The notes beneath the pieces are model-generated. The model did not search any database. It saw only the letters and a list, made by a program, of their open reading frames with translations, and was not told the origin of the DNA. A DNA stretch of 45,260 bases, from the NCBI GenBank assembly GCA_021108035.1, contig JAIORQ010000087.1, positions 1-45,260 on the forward strand, in the 5' to 3' direction. The stretch is from Bacteroidales bacterium (GTDB lineage Bacteria; Bacteroidota; Bacteroidia; Bacteroidales; JAADGE01). Below, piece by piece: positions 35,217-44,800 of the stretch; within the stretch, counting starts at the first letter, position 1; every line of letters starts with the position of its first letter. A program made the translations under genes and the position numbers.

Positions 35217-35678
35217 ATGATACGAAAATCAATAAAATCTCTTCTGATAATTCTTATTACAACTGTTACAACTTATTTCGGATTTGCCGGCACTGTTGAT
35301 CCTGCTGTTGTTTTAAGTTATACTGACTTGGCAAAAGATGAAATAATCAGTGAAATTGAGAACGATGATTATGAAAAGATATATTTAAAAGCCGGAAACG
35401 AAAAATTTGGTTTTAGTCATATTTTAAAAAGACATTCCGGCAATTATTTTGCGGATGTCGTTCAAAAAGGAAATCTTTTTCCGACAGGTACAACAGGCAA
35501 ACAAATCATCAAAGGCATTGAAACAGCATATAAAAACGGGGAACAAGACCCTAAAGCATACGGTAATAAAAAAGTTTTGCTTCACGAACTGAATTTGAAC
35601 GGTGAAAAAGGAAAATACAGACTTGTTATAAATGAAGATAAAGATGTGATTACTTTTTTCAGGCTGAAGAAGTCATAA
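35217..35678 (+). CDS. Small secreted protein, possible BECR-fold ribonuclease-like domain
   Basis: The start is taken at ATG 35217 (MIRKSIKSLLIILITTVTTYFGFAG), where a signal peptide begins; a TTG 13 codons upstream extends the frame without adding a feature. The ~130-residue mature part contains EKFGFSHILKRHSGNYFADV, a spaced TGTTGKQIIKGIETAYKNGEQD, then GKYRLVINEDKDVITFFRL. This HI-x2-RH ... K/R ... beta-hairpin layout resembles BECR-type (barnase/EndoU/RelE-like) nuclease domains found in polymorphic toxins. It has no immunity neighbour and no large carrier. A secreted housekeeping nuclease, a remnant toxin cartridge, or an unrelated protein all remain possible. It lies downstream of MITE copy A. 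Confidence 0.45.
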   Translation: MIRKSIKSLLIILITTVTTYFGFAGTVDPAVVLSYTDLAKDEIISEIENDDYEKIYLKAGNEKFGFSHILKRHSGNYFADVVQKGNLFPTGTTGKQIIKGIETAYKNGEQDPKAYGNKKVLLHELNLNGEKGKYRLVINEDKDVITFFRLKKS

Positions 35679-36154
35679 TTATTAGCGCAGCTTCACTGCA
35701 AACAAAAAAAACAGGACGCAGATTTCATATGATTATTATGATTTGACTGATTAACACTGATTTTTAAATCATAATATATCTTACAGTAAACAAAAAAAAT
35801 AAAAAACAACTAAACAAAAAGATTGTTTATCCCTTCAAATTTGTTTGCATGGGACAAAAAAAGCATCCTGCAAGAATACAGGATGCCCAAAATCTATGAA
35901 AAAAAACTACACAAATTACTGTAAACTGATTGCAGTAATTTTATTTTGAATGAATTATTATAGTGTTATGGTTTTATAGTGTTATAGTATTAAAGTATAG
36001 GTTTTTTGAAAGTTTCCAAAAAATTCGACAAAGTCGGGAATAATTAAGATAATCAGCCTGCAGTCCACAGTAGGCAGTCAGCAAATACCGGACTGTGTAT
36101 AACACTAATTCCCTAAAATAACTATTACACTATATTACTGTCACACAAAACTAT
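35679..36154. other. 476-bp non-coding stretch between the secreted protein and surface protein genes
   Basis: No gene is supportable. It holds a tract reading ACGCAGATTTCATATGATT (35715-35733) of the kind often seen between Bacteroidota genes, the terminator described separately, a tandem TTATAGTGTTAT-type repeat (35956-35998) and a repetitive TGCAGTCCACAGTAGGCAG stretch near 36058-36077. Confidence 0.5.
35855..35886 (-). terminator. Terminator downstream of the 831-residue surface protein
   Basis: On the minus strand, GCATCCTG-TATTCTTG-CAGGATGC is followed by T7. The ~100-bp block 35855-35956 is repeated at 41648-41749 behind the second surface-protein gene, so the 3' flank was duplicated with the gene. 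Confidence 0.85.
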
Positions 36155-38650
36155 TTATTTTTGAATTAAAATTTTTAATTCTTGTATTTGTTTTTTAAGT
36201 TCTTCGATTTCCATTTCTTGTTTATTCAACTTTTCATTTTGTTCATTAATTTGTAATTGTTGCTCATAATTTGCTTTATAATTATAAGTTGTCATTTCAT
36301 CTGTTAGGATTGAAAATTCTTCAGTTAAATCTTTCGGTAAAGAATTCGGATCAAGTTCAATCAAACCACGGTCTGTTATATAATCAAACATTCCTTCTTT
36401 TTTAGGTTTTGGCGGATATTTTATTAGTTCTTCTGTTACACTTCTGTCAGTAAAAGCAGCTGCACCCTGATTGTACAGATCATCATAATAAATATTATCC
36501 CAAGCTCGACCGTTTTCTCCCAGATCGCAATCTTTGTGAGTTCTGGAACAGAAACTCCCGTTTCTCATTAGAAACCGAGATGTTTCATTATAACCAATAT
36601 AGAGATCTGTTCCGTTATTCAAAAAGTCCCAAGTATTTGTGTTGGCTGATGCTTCAAGTGCAAAATGAGCACTACTCCAACTTGTTCCGCCCATTTTTAC
36701 AACAAGTCTTTCATCCGGGACTACTCCTATACCTACATTACCGGAGAAATAACCTTCCCCTCTGCCATAAAATGCATATTCATGACCTGATGTTGAACCT
36801 CCGTCAGCATCTGCAAGAATTGCATAAGAATTTGACGAACCATTAGCATAAGAATAACTTAAAATACCGTATGCAGAGCCTGAAGTACTTCCGCCATAGC
36901 TTCTAAAATAACCTGCACGCGATATTGATGTAGTTGTAGCTGCGGGTTCATAAACATATAATCTATATGATGATGAAGGTGCAATATTAACCCCAACTTT
37001 AGCATTAAACCTCAAATGATCAGTACTGAAATTTCCCCAAATTAATGCACCTGTATTGGTTGCATTAGTATTTTCAATATATAATCTGTCAGAAGCTATT
37101 TCGTTATAACCGGCATAATAACCTAAAAAAACATTTCCGTCTCCGGCCACATTTGAATAACCTGCTTGATAACCAAGGGCTGTATTATTATCTCCGGAAA
37201 TATATACTGAAGGCGTTGATCCCGGAATTCCACCTCCATGTCCAGCCGCTGTTCCAACAAAAGTATTTCTATGTCCTGTTTGCAGATTTTCCCCTGTATG
37301 TGAACCTAAACATGTATTAAAATTTCCCGAGGAATTATAAAACCCACAATCAGCCCCACTAAAAGTATTATAACTTCCGGAATTTACAATTCCACTATGG
37401 TATCCAAAAAATGAATTATATCCGCCGGTTGTATTAACATATCCACACATATTACCAACAAAAGTGTTTTTACTGCCGGATGAATTATTTGTTCCGCTTT
37501 GATAACCAATAAATACATTTTTATATCCTGTAATATTATCATAACCACTTTGATATCCTACAAAAATATTATTTGATCCTTCCCACTCTCCGGGGTAAAC
37601 TTCTACTCCTCCTGTAGTTTTAAAACCTGTTTCATATCCAAAAAATGTATTATATTGTCCATTAGTAAGTTGCTGTCCTGATTTATGACCAATTAAATAG
37701 TTTTCTTCTGTCATTTGCATATAAGTACTTCCTCCTTTTGCAGCACCGTATCTTCCTACTGCAAAACCGCCGGATACTCCTTTTGTTCCGTTGCCGTCAG
37801 TATAAACTCTTGTGCTGTCAATATTTGTAAAAAAGAACAGGCTGTCTGCTTCTCCTTTTGCAGCACCGTATCTTCCTACGGCAAAACCGCCGGATACTCC
37901 GGTTGATCCGTTTCTTGAATATACCCTTGTGCTGTCTTCATTTGTTGTGAAAAACGTTGTTGTAGGACCTTTGGCTGCACCATACCTGCCTACGGCAAAA
38001 CCGCCGGATACCCCGGTTGATCCCTTTCTTGAAAAAACTCTGGTACTGTCGGGTGTTACCATAAAATAAGTTGTATCGGGCATTCCTTTTGCTGCTCCGT
38101 ATCTGCCTACGGCAAAACCACCGGATACGCCTTTTGCTGTATATTCTTTTACATATAATCTTGCTCCTTCGGATGTTACTACAAATATTGGTTTACCGTC
38201 TTTATCCTGTATCTCAAAAAGAGCATCTTCGTCAGCTTGTGAGGCATCTGCTTTTACAACAAATTTACCGGAAGGAGTTGTTGTTCCTATTCCGACATTG
38301 TAAGTGGTATTTGTTAAATAAACATTTGAAGATGATTGAGACCAAATTTCTGCCGACATTGATAAATCTGTCCATTTGCCGTTTCCGAATATAAAAAATG
38401 CATCCTCATCTGTATCAAAAACGAGTAATCCTTCAGCAGGGTAACCGGTTCCATTATCAATTTTTTCTCTGTCAGAAGTTGTCATTCTCGGTATTAATAA
38501 TCCTTGTGTTGTTGATTGTATCTCAAGCATTGCAGAAGCATCCGGTGTTCCTCCGGTTGAATTAATCAGAACTTGAGATTCTCCTTTATTTATTATCAGA
38601 ATTGAAATAATAAAAAGGATAAGAATTTTGTAAAAGTATAACTTTTTCAT
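36155..38650 (-). CDS. YadA-head-like repeat surface protein with C-terminal coiled coil
   Basis: An 831-residue exported protein (signal peptide MKKLYFYKILILFIISILIINKGESQ). An N-terminal module of a common Bacteroidota surface/tail-fibre type (GGTPDASAMLEIQSTTQGLLIPRMTTSDRE, then NVGIGTTTPSGKFVVKA) precedes four copies of a GVSGGFAVGRYGAAKG block spaced ~38 residues apart (DNA period 114-120 bp). Ten YadA-head-like repeats follow (core N-x-F-x-G-x-x-x-G, e.g. KNVFIGYQSG). The end has GRAWDNIYYDDLYNQGAAAFTDRSV, similar in position to endosialidase-chaperone-type tails but not canonical, and a coiled coil (NEKLNKQEMEIEELKKQIQELK). No type IX sorting domain is evident. A small PH-like gene lies 11 bp upstream. 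A fibrous adhesin-like role is likely. Confidence 0.8.
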   Translation of the reverse strand: MKKLYFYKILILFIISILIINKGESQVLINSTGGTPDASAMLEIQSTTQGLLIPRMTTSDREKIDNGTGYPAEGLLVFDTDEDAFFIFGNGKWTDLSMSAEIWSQSSSNVYLTNTTYNVGIGTTTPSGKFVVKADASQADEDALFEIQDKDGKPIFVVTSEGARLYVKEYTAKGVSGGFAVGRYGAAKGMPDTTYFMVTPDSTRVFSRKGSTGVSGGFAVGRYGAAKGPTTTFFTTNEDSTRVYSRNGSTGVSGGFAVGRYGAAKGEADSLFFFTNIDSTRVYTDGNGTKGVSGGFAVGRYGAAKGGSTYMQMTEENYLIGHKSGQQLTNGQYNTFFGYETGFKTTGGVEVYPGEWEGSNNIFVGYQSGYDNITGYKNVFIGYQSGTNNSSGSKNTFVGNMCGYVNTTGGYNSFFGYHSGIVNSGSYNTFSGADCGFYNSSGNFNTCLGSHTGENLQTGHRNTFVGTAAGHGGGIPGSTPSVYISGDNNTALGYQAGYSNVAGDGNVFLGYYAGYNEIASDRLYIENTNATNTGALIWGNFSTDHLRFNAKVGVNIAPSSSYRLYVYEPAATTTSISRAGYFRSYGGSTSGSAYGILSYSYANGSSNSYAILADADGGSTSGHEYAFYGRGEGYFSGNVGIGVVPDERLVVKMGGTSWSSAHFALEASANTNTWDFLNNGTDLYIGYNETSRFLMRNGSFCSRTHKDCDLGENGRAWDNIYYDDLYNQGAAAFTDRSVTEELIKYPPKPKKEGMFDYITDRGLIELDPNSLPKDLTEEFSILTDEMTTYNYKANYEQQLQINEQNEKLNKQEMEIEELKKQIQELKILIQK

Positions 38651-38661
38651 AGTATTAATTA

Positions 38662-38928
38662 TTAGTTTTTTATAAAATTTATTATTTGTTTAATTAATTT
38701 ATTTTTAGTCTGAAAATTATGATTTTTTCCGTTGACCCGAATTGAAATATTTTTTTTAAAGAAATTGTTTTTAATTTTAAAAGAACTTATATCTTCTTTA
38801 TCTAATTTTGTAATTATTTCATCTTCATTATTAAAAATCAGATATCCTCCGGATAATGTTATAAATCCTTTATATTTATACCCCGAAGAAGTCATATATT
38901 TTGCTGAAGAAGAATATTTATTATTCAT
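38662..38928 (-). CDS. Small PH/GRAM-like domain protein
   Basis: An 88-residue cytoplasmic protein with no known name. Its central part (GYKYKGFITLSGGYLIFNNEDEIITKLDKEDISSFKIKNNFFKKNISIRVNGKNHNFQT) has the beta-rich pattern of bacterial PH/GRAM-like domains, ending in a lysine-rich helix. It ends 11 bp before the surface-protein start on the same strand, so they are probably co-transcribed. An exact TAnnTTTG box (TATTTTTG, 38955-38948) sits 19 bp upstream of the start. The role is unknown. Confidence 0.55.
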   Translation of the reverse strand: MNNKYSSSAKYMTSSGYKYKGFITLSGGYLIFNNEDEIITKLDKEDISSFKIKNNFFKKNISIRVNGKNHNFQTKNKLIKQIINFIKN

Positions 38929-39157
38929 AATTAAATATTAAAAAATTCAAAAATAATAATACGAAAAATATTTGTTTTTCAGACTGAATAAATGGTAAGA
39001 TGTAATAATAAAACGGTAAGAAGCAAACATTTACAGGTAACACGCAACACGCTGATTGTAAGGGGGGGTAAGATGCCGGCAGTTTGCAGTTCAAAAATTA
39101 ACTTTAAGAAGGGAAGATTGATTATACCCTCACTGAAAATTGTATTACAGGGGACTC

Positions 39158-39892
39158 CTACAATAAATTCAACCTATCCATAAGTTCCTTTTTATATTTT
39201 CTGCTGATGATTAAATATATCTTATCAATAAAAATCAGATTATCTTCAATTTTAGTAATTTTATCCAACGCAACAGCATGTGATTTATGAATCCTGAAAA
39301 AATTTCTTGAATTCAATTTTGCCAAAACATCTTTTAAAAATGAATTTACTATATGTTTTTCTTTAAGTATATGAACAATTGTATAGTTATCCATAGCTTC
39401 CAACCAAAGAATTTCTTTTTTATTAATACGCAAAATTTGTCCTTTGTCTTTTATAAAAACAAAATTATCTGTTGTATTAATTTCGATATTTGTTTGCCGG
39501 CTTATATTATCATTTTGTTTAATTTCTTTATAGCGCTGTAATGCTAATTTTATTCCGTGATCAAGGTCTTCATCTTTAAAAGGTTTAATAATAAATCCCA
39601 TTGGATTTGCTGCTTGTGCTTTTTTAAATGTAGCATCGTCAGAATAGGCTGATAAAAATATTACCGGAATATCAAATTTCTTATGAATTAATTCAGCTAA
39701 ATCAATTCCCGATTTTCCGTCGCCGAGATTAATGTCCAATAATACAATATCCGGGTTTTTATTGAATAATATCGGCAAAGCTTTATCATACCCGGCAGCA
39801 ATACCTGCTACGGAAAATTTCATTTGCTTTAAGCGTTCTTCAATATCTAAAGCAATAGTATATTCGTCTTCAACAATTAATACATTTATCAT
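39158..39892 (-). CDS. LytTR-family response regulator
   Basis: A 244-residue protein. Receiver at residues 1-125 with acidic residues in IVEDE, phosphoacceptor Asp53 (IVLLDINLGDGKSGID), and Lys in FIIKPF. After a short linker, a LytTR DNA-binding domain fills ~145-244 (FVFIKDKGQILRINKKEILWLEAMDNYTIVHI...FLKDVLAKLNSRNFFRIHKSHAVALDKITKI). It is divergent from a HisKA_2 sensor kinase 504 bp away; the region between them holds MITE copy B. The kinase and regulator are likely partners. Targets are unknown. Confidence 0.92.
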   Translation of the reverse strand: MINVLIVEDEYTIALDIEERLKQMKFSVAGIAAGYDKALPILFNKNPDIVLLDINLGDGKSGIDLAELIHKKFDIPVIFLSAYSDDATFKKAQAANPMGFIIKPFKDEDLDHGIKLALQRYKEIKQNDNISRQTNIEINTTDNFVFIKDKGQILRINKKEILWLEAMDNYTIVHILKEKHIVNSFLKDVLAKLNSRNFFRIHKSHAVALDKITKIEDNLIFIDKIYLIISRKYKKELMDRLNLL

Positions 39893-40396
39893 TTTACTTA
39901 TATAAACCTTAAGCTGATTAATTAATAAAATTCAGAATTATTTATAAAATCCTTGATAAATATTGCCTTTATAAAATCTCTATGCAATTTATCAAATTTT
40001 ATTCGGAAATCAAAATATATATTCAACAATAAACTTATCTGTTAAAATTATATTATCTTTGTTAATAAGACTATATGAGTTTATTTAAGGCAACCTCTAA
40101 TAATTAATTTGCATCAAGATTTTCAGAGTTTTTCATAGACGATTGAAATTTTTGAAGCACTATCGGGATAATGCAAGAAAATTTTAAGAAGTATATGAGA
40201 AACTCTGAAAACCCAAAAGGAACAAATATAATAAACAATCTGACTTCGTTAAAAATATTTGAAATAGCAAAGACTATTACAAAAATTTTGTGCCTCGCAT
40301 CTTGTCCATTATATTTGTTTCTTGAAAGAAATTAATTATTAGAGGTTGCCTTAATATTATTTTTATAGAATTTAAAAAATTATCCAAATATAAATT
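39893..40396. other. 504-bp divergent region between LytTR regulator and its kinase
   Basis: Contains MITE copy B (40089-40350), leaving 46 bp between the element and the kinase start and 196 bp on the regulator side. No gene or RNA is visible. Confidence 0.6.
40089..40350. mobile_element. MITE, copy B (262 bp, inverted relative to copy A)
   Basis: The 22-bp perfect terminal repeats start GGCAACCTCTAATAATTAAT, differing from copy A only at base 3 of each end. The flanks are TTAA on both sides (40085-40088 and 40351-40354). Same length as copy A and no coding capacity. It sits in the promoter region of the HisKA_2 kinase. Confidence 0.87.
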
Positions 40397-41626
40397 TTGA
40401 AAAAAATAATTAATAAATTAATCGGTGATTCTTCAAAAACACCTTTGAGACACAGAATGACTAATACTGCCTTGCTTATTAATATTTTATACGGTTTTAT
40501 TACTATTCCTGCAAATTACTTTATTAAACTCCCGTTTTATTCTTTTCTTACATTAATATTTACAGTGTTGCTTTTTTCGGTTTTATATTACTTTTCAAGA
40601 TTAAAAAAAAAAGCGGAAATATGTGTTTATATTGCAATATCTTATACATTTTTAGTATTTACACCTGTAATGTGGTTTTCTAATAATGGTCTTGAAGGAG
40701 GTTTTCTGTTTTATATTTTTTTATTCGGAGCCTTTACACTTGCCGTTGTTGAAGGGAAAAAACTTTTGTTCTTTCTTTTAATGCTGTTCACAGTATCAAT
40801 AAGTTTAATTATTATCGGATATATTTATCCGGAATTAGTTACACAATATCCAACAAAAACTGATAAATTTATTGATCTGTTTATAAGCTTTATATTGGTT
40901 TTTATCGGTATTCTTTTCCTGATGTACTATTATACCAAACAATTTTACAAGTACAATAAAAAATTAAATGATACCAATGTTAAATTAGAAGGAGTAAATA
41001 TTCAATTATCTGACAGAATTAAAGAAAGAGAGGTTCTTTTACATGAAGTTCACCACAGGGTAAAAAACAACTTACAGATGGTTTCCGGTTTATTAAGATT
41101 GCAATGTAACGCAAGCAATAACAGCGACTTATGCAAATTATTGCAAATCAGTCAGGAAAGAATTAACACCATTTCGAGTGTTCATGAATTGCTTTACAGA
41201 TCAGATAATCTAAAATCAATTGATATTAACGAATATATTAACAGTTTGGTCAATAACATTAAAATATCTTCTTATACCGATAAAAGAAATATCATTATTA
41301 ATACTGATTTACATAATTCAATTATTGAGATTAATAAAATAATTCCTTGCGGATTAATAATAAACGAATTATTGTCTAACAGTATTAAACATGCTTTTGA
41401 CACTAACGGCGGCATTATTAATATTAAAGGGCAAAGTAAAAACAAAGAATATATCGTTTATATAAGCGACAACGGAAATGGCTTATCTGAAAATTTTGAG
41501 ATTAAAAAGTTAAATTCTTTGGGATTCAAGTTAATACTTGGTTTAACAGATCAGATAAACGGCGATTTTAAATTTAACAGATTAGAAAAAGGTGTTGAAT
41601 TTATATTAAAATTTAAGGCAAGCTGA
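40397..41626 (+). CDS. Membrane sensor histidine kinase, HisKA_2 type
   Basis: A 409-residue protein. The start is a TTG at 40397; it is preferred over ATG 40457 because the N-terminal KKIINKLIG...RHRMTN resembles the family's usual start, though this is not certain. About six hydrophobic segments fill residues 22-180 with no large external loop. A short coiled coil precedes HisKA_2 with LLHEVHHRVKNNLQMVSGLLRLQ (phospho-His around 219) and a HATPase (LIINELLSNSIKHAF, YISDNGNGLSE). Kinases of this type commonly act on LytTR regulators, and one lies divergently upstream. MITE copy B ends 46 bp before the start. Confidence 0.88.
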   Translation: MKKIINKLIGDSSKTPLRHRMTNTALLINILYGFITIPANYFIKLPFYSFLTLIFTVLLFSVLYYFSRLKKKAEICVYIAISYTFLVFTPVMWFSNNGLEGGFLFYIFLFGAFTLAVVEGKKLLFFLLMLFTVSISLIIIGYIYPELVTQYPTKTDKFIDLFISFILVFIGILFLMYYYTKQFYKYNKKLNDTNVKLEGVNIQLSDRIKEREVLLHEVHHRVKNNLQMVSGLLRLQCNASNNSDLCKLLQISQERINTISSVHELLYRSDNLKSIDINEYINSLVNNIKISSYTDKRNIIINTDLHNSIIEINKIIPCGLIINELLSNSIKHAFDTNGGIINIKGQSKNKEYIVYISDNGNGLSENFEIKKLNSLGFKLILGLTDQINGDFKFNRLEKGVEFILKFKAS

Positions 41627-41647
41627 ATTATTCTGAAATTCGCAATA

Positions 41648-41678
41648 CAAAAAAGCACCCTGCAAGAATACAGGATGC
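41648..41678 (-). terminator. Terminator downstream of the second surface-protein gene
   Basis: On the minus strand GCATCCTG...CAGGGTGC (one mismatched pair) with a T6 tail. It is the paralogue of 35855-35886. It lies 22 bp past the stop of the convergent sensor kinase. Confidence 0.75.
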
Positions 41679-41761
41679 ACAAAATATAGAAAAAAAAAAC
41701 TACACAAATTACTGTAAACTTAATTACAATAATTTTATTTTAAATAAATTTTTGCCGGTAA

Positions 41762-41789
41762 ACCGTGCCACGCTGTGGCGTGGCACGGT
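41762..41789. repeat. Strong hairpin, REP-like
   Basis: A 12-bp perfect stem, ACCGTGCCACGC and GCGTGGCACGGT, with a TGTG loop. Very GC-rich for this DNA. It resembles the palindromic arms at 22794-22946 (shared GTGCC/GGCAC character). It lies 22 bp beyond the second surface-protein stop. Confidence 0.7.
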
Positions 41790-41811
41790 ATTAAAGCTGT
41801 CTCTGCGGGGT

Positions 41812-44800
41812 TTATTTTTTTATCATTTCATAATCAATTCCTTTTTCTTTTGGTTGATTATATACATCGGGATGAAGATATTTACCTCTGTCATTTGCAT
41901 CTTTATCAACCTCAACCTTAATTCTGTTTTTCTCTGCAAAGGGATCATGTCTTATACCTGTTACTTGCCATGAAACTTTCATACCTGCTGTACCACCGGC
42001 TATTTTAAATGTATTACCTGATATTTCTTTTGCAATATATAAATTCGGTCCGGGAGCACCGATTGCAGTCAATTGATAACGAAATTCCATATTAAGAACT
42101 TCAAACCAATCCGGCATTGTTACAACTGCTTCACCGCTTCCGTCTAAAATAATATTACCGTTATAGATATTCATCATATCAGGGCTTTCAACAAATGAGT
42201 GGTAGAGATATTTATTTTCGGGATCTAGGGGGTGATCTATTTTAAAAGAACCGCCAGCTTTTGAGAGGGTTCCATTTACATGGACATTACTTACAAAATA
42301 ACCAGACCAAGCTGTTGCACCACCTGAAGCAGTAGCATATATTCCATATCTTGTACCAGTCCCAGTTCCTGAAGCTGCTGCATACACACCAAAAGCATTA
42401 GTGCCGGCTCCTCCTGTTATTGAACCCTCTGCTCTAACACCAATTGGATATCCTGATGCTGAAGTTGCAATACCATGAACGCCCAAATGTCTACTAAAAC
42501 CTTTAACACCTACTCCATATTCAGCTGTAACATCATGGACTCCATATATTGCAGGATCATCATTTGAGGCAGTATTATCAACAACATGCATTCTATATCC
42601 CGGATTTGTTGTTCCAATACCAACATCTCCACCATTTTCAACCGTTAAAACTTCAACTGCACCATCAAATAAGTTTAAAATATCTTCCGTTCCTGAATTT
42701 CTGACTTCCAGTTTTGCAACAGGTGCAGAATTTCCTATACCTACACTTCCGTTAAAATGTGCCGTATTATCAACGTATAACTGACCGTTATATGTAAGAC
42801 TCATTGCTCCTTCTGATTGCAGGTCATTTGCATCTCTCCATACCCACCCATATCCGGCAGATTCAGCCATTGTGAAAGTTGTAGCAAAACTACTCACATA
42901 ACCCAATGTCATTGCACTATGCATACCTATCGTATAGTATTGATGTCCCCAAACCCTTAATTTATCATAATCACTCACTGATTGTGTAATTAATTTATCT
43001 ACATCAATAATATCATTTGCATTCATATCTAAATCTTGAGTTGCAGAATGATTTCCGAGATTATCTCCGGTAACAATTGTATTCACATCAGCCCATGAAA
43101 TATTTCCGCCGCCGTCGGTTACCATTACTTCGTCTGCTCCTCCGTCAGCAGTCGGGAAAGAATAATTTCCAGCAATATTTAATGTACTGTTTATTTGCAG
43201 ATAATTATTATTAAATTCACCGTATATTAAAGGTGTTGCCGTATTTGAATTATCAATATATAATTTGTTTGAACCTGTTTCTTCACGTCCGGCTTTATGT
43301 CCTAAAAAAACGTTTCCTGTACTTGTTGTGCTTGTTAATTTGTATCCTGCTTCTGTACCAATAATTACATTATTTGTACCAACACCTTCAAAGGCTGCGG
43401 CAAACCCAATAACAACATTACTGTTTAATGAATTTGATCCCCCTGTACTGTTATAATTATTAGCTGCACTTTTTCCGATAAAAACATTCATTTCCCCGTC
43501 TTCTGTTTTTGATCCTGCACCATTACCTATTATTACATTATGGCTACCCGTTCTTTTGGACATCGCAGATTGGGCTCCTATAATAACATTCATTTCACCG
43601 GTTGTATCATTTTGTGCTGCATATTGACCGATAAGAACATTGCTTTCTCCTTCATTATTCTTTCCGGCTTCTTGCCCTATATAAACATTGCCGTATCCGT
43701 CTTCATTTTCATAACCGGCTTCGTTACCGATATATACATTATTTTCGCCTTTATACGAACCAATCCCTGTATTGGAATAACCGGCATTGTTTCCGAGAAA
43801 CACATTGTTTACTCCTATTGTATTATTATATCCTGATCGGTAACCTAAAAATACATTTTGTTCTCCTGATGTATTATTATTACCTGTTTCATTACCGAGA
43901 AAAACATTCCGTTGACCTGAAGTTAAGTGATTTCCGGCTTGTTCACCGATAATTACATTAAAATCTCCCGTTACCGAATCGGATACAGAACCCTCACCTG
44001 CTTTATGGCCTATAAAAACATTGTCAATTGCATTATCCATAAAAGTTCCTGCATTTGCTCCGAAAATAACATTCCTTTCATTTGTGCCGGTATAGGTATC
44101 TTTGCCTGCACCTGCTGAGTTTCCGAAATAAACATTATCATTTCCTGTATGATGATATTGCCCGGCTGAAACTCCCATAAAAATATTATTATCTCCACCT
44201 TCAGCATTAAATCCGGCAAATCCTCCGATAAAAATATTATTATGATGATCAGCAATATCAAATCCTGCACCGTTTCCTATAAATACATTAGTATTCCCGC
44301 CGGCATTGGAATATCCGGAATTATTTCCGAGAAATACATTATTTAATCCTTCTGTTGTTTGCCATCCTGCCAGCGTACCTACAGCAACATTATTTGAACC
44401 GGTAGTATTCGTGTTCCCGGAGTTTTGTCCTATAAAAACATTTGATACACCGGTTGTAATACTTTCACCAGTTTCCGTTCCGATAAATATATTATCAACA
44501 CCTCTCCCACCTTCAGGTACAACAAGGGTATCAGGACCTACACCGGAGTTAAATCCCATATATATATTATTTACACCGGTTTTATGATATAATCCTGAAA
44601 ATTCGCCAATGAAAATATTGTGAATTGATGTATCATTTGAATAACCGGCTTTTGACCCAATGCAAATATTACTTCCGGCAGTAGTATTTTTATATCCTGC
44701 CAGCCATCCTATCATTACATTATCCGCACCGCTTGTATTATTATATCCGGCTTCAAAACCGAGAAAAACATTTCGGGAGCCGGCAAAACCTCCTCCTCCT

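Noticed and set aside
37741-38130. Regular ~117-bp direct repeats that might be a CRISPR array
   Set aside because: The repeats are in frame inside the surface-protein gene, encode the same peptide block, vary in spacing, and have no cas genes nearby.
38992-39183. Small + strand frame between the PH-like and LytTR genes
   Set aside because: Short, with no motif and no promoter; it ends inside the LytTR gene on the other strand.
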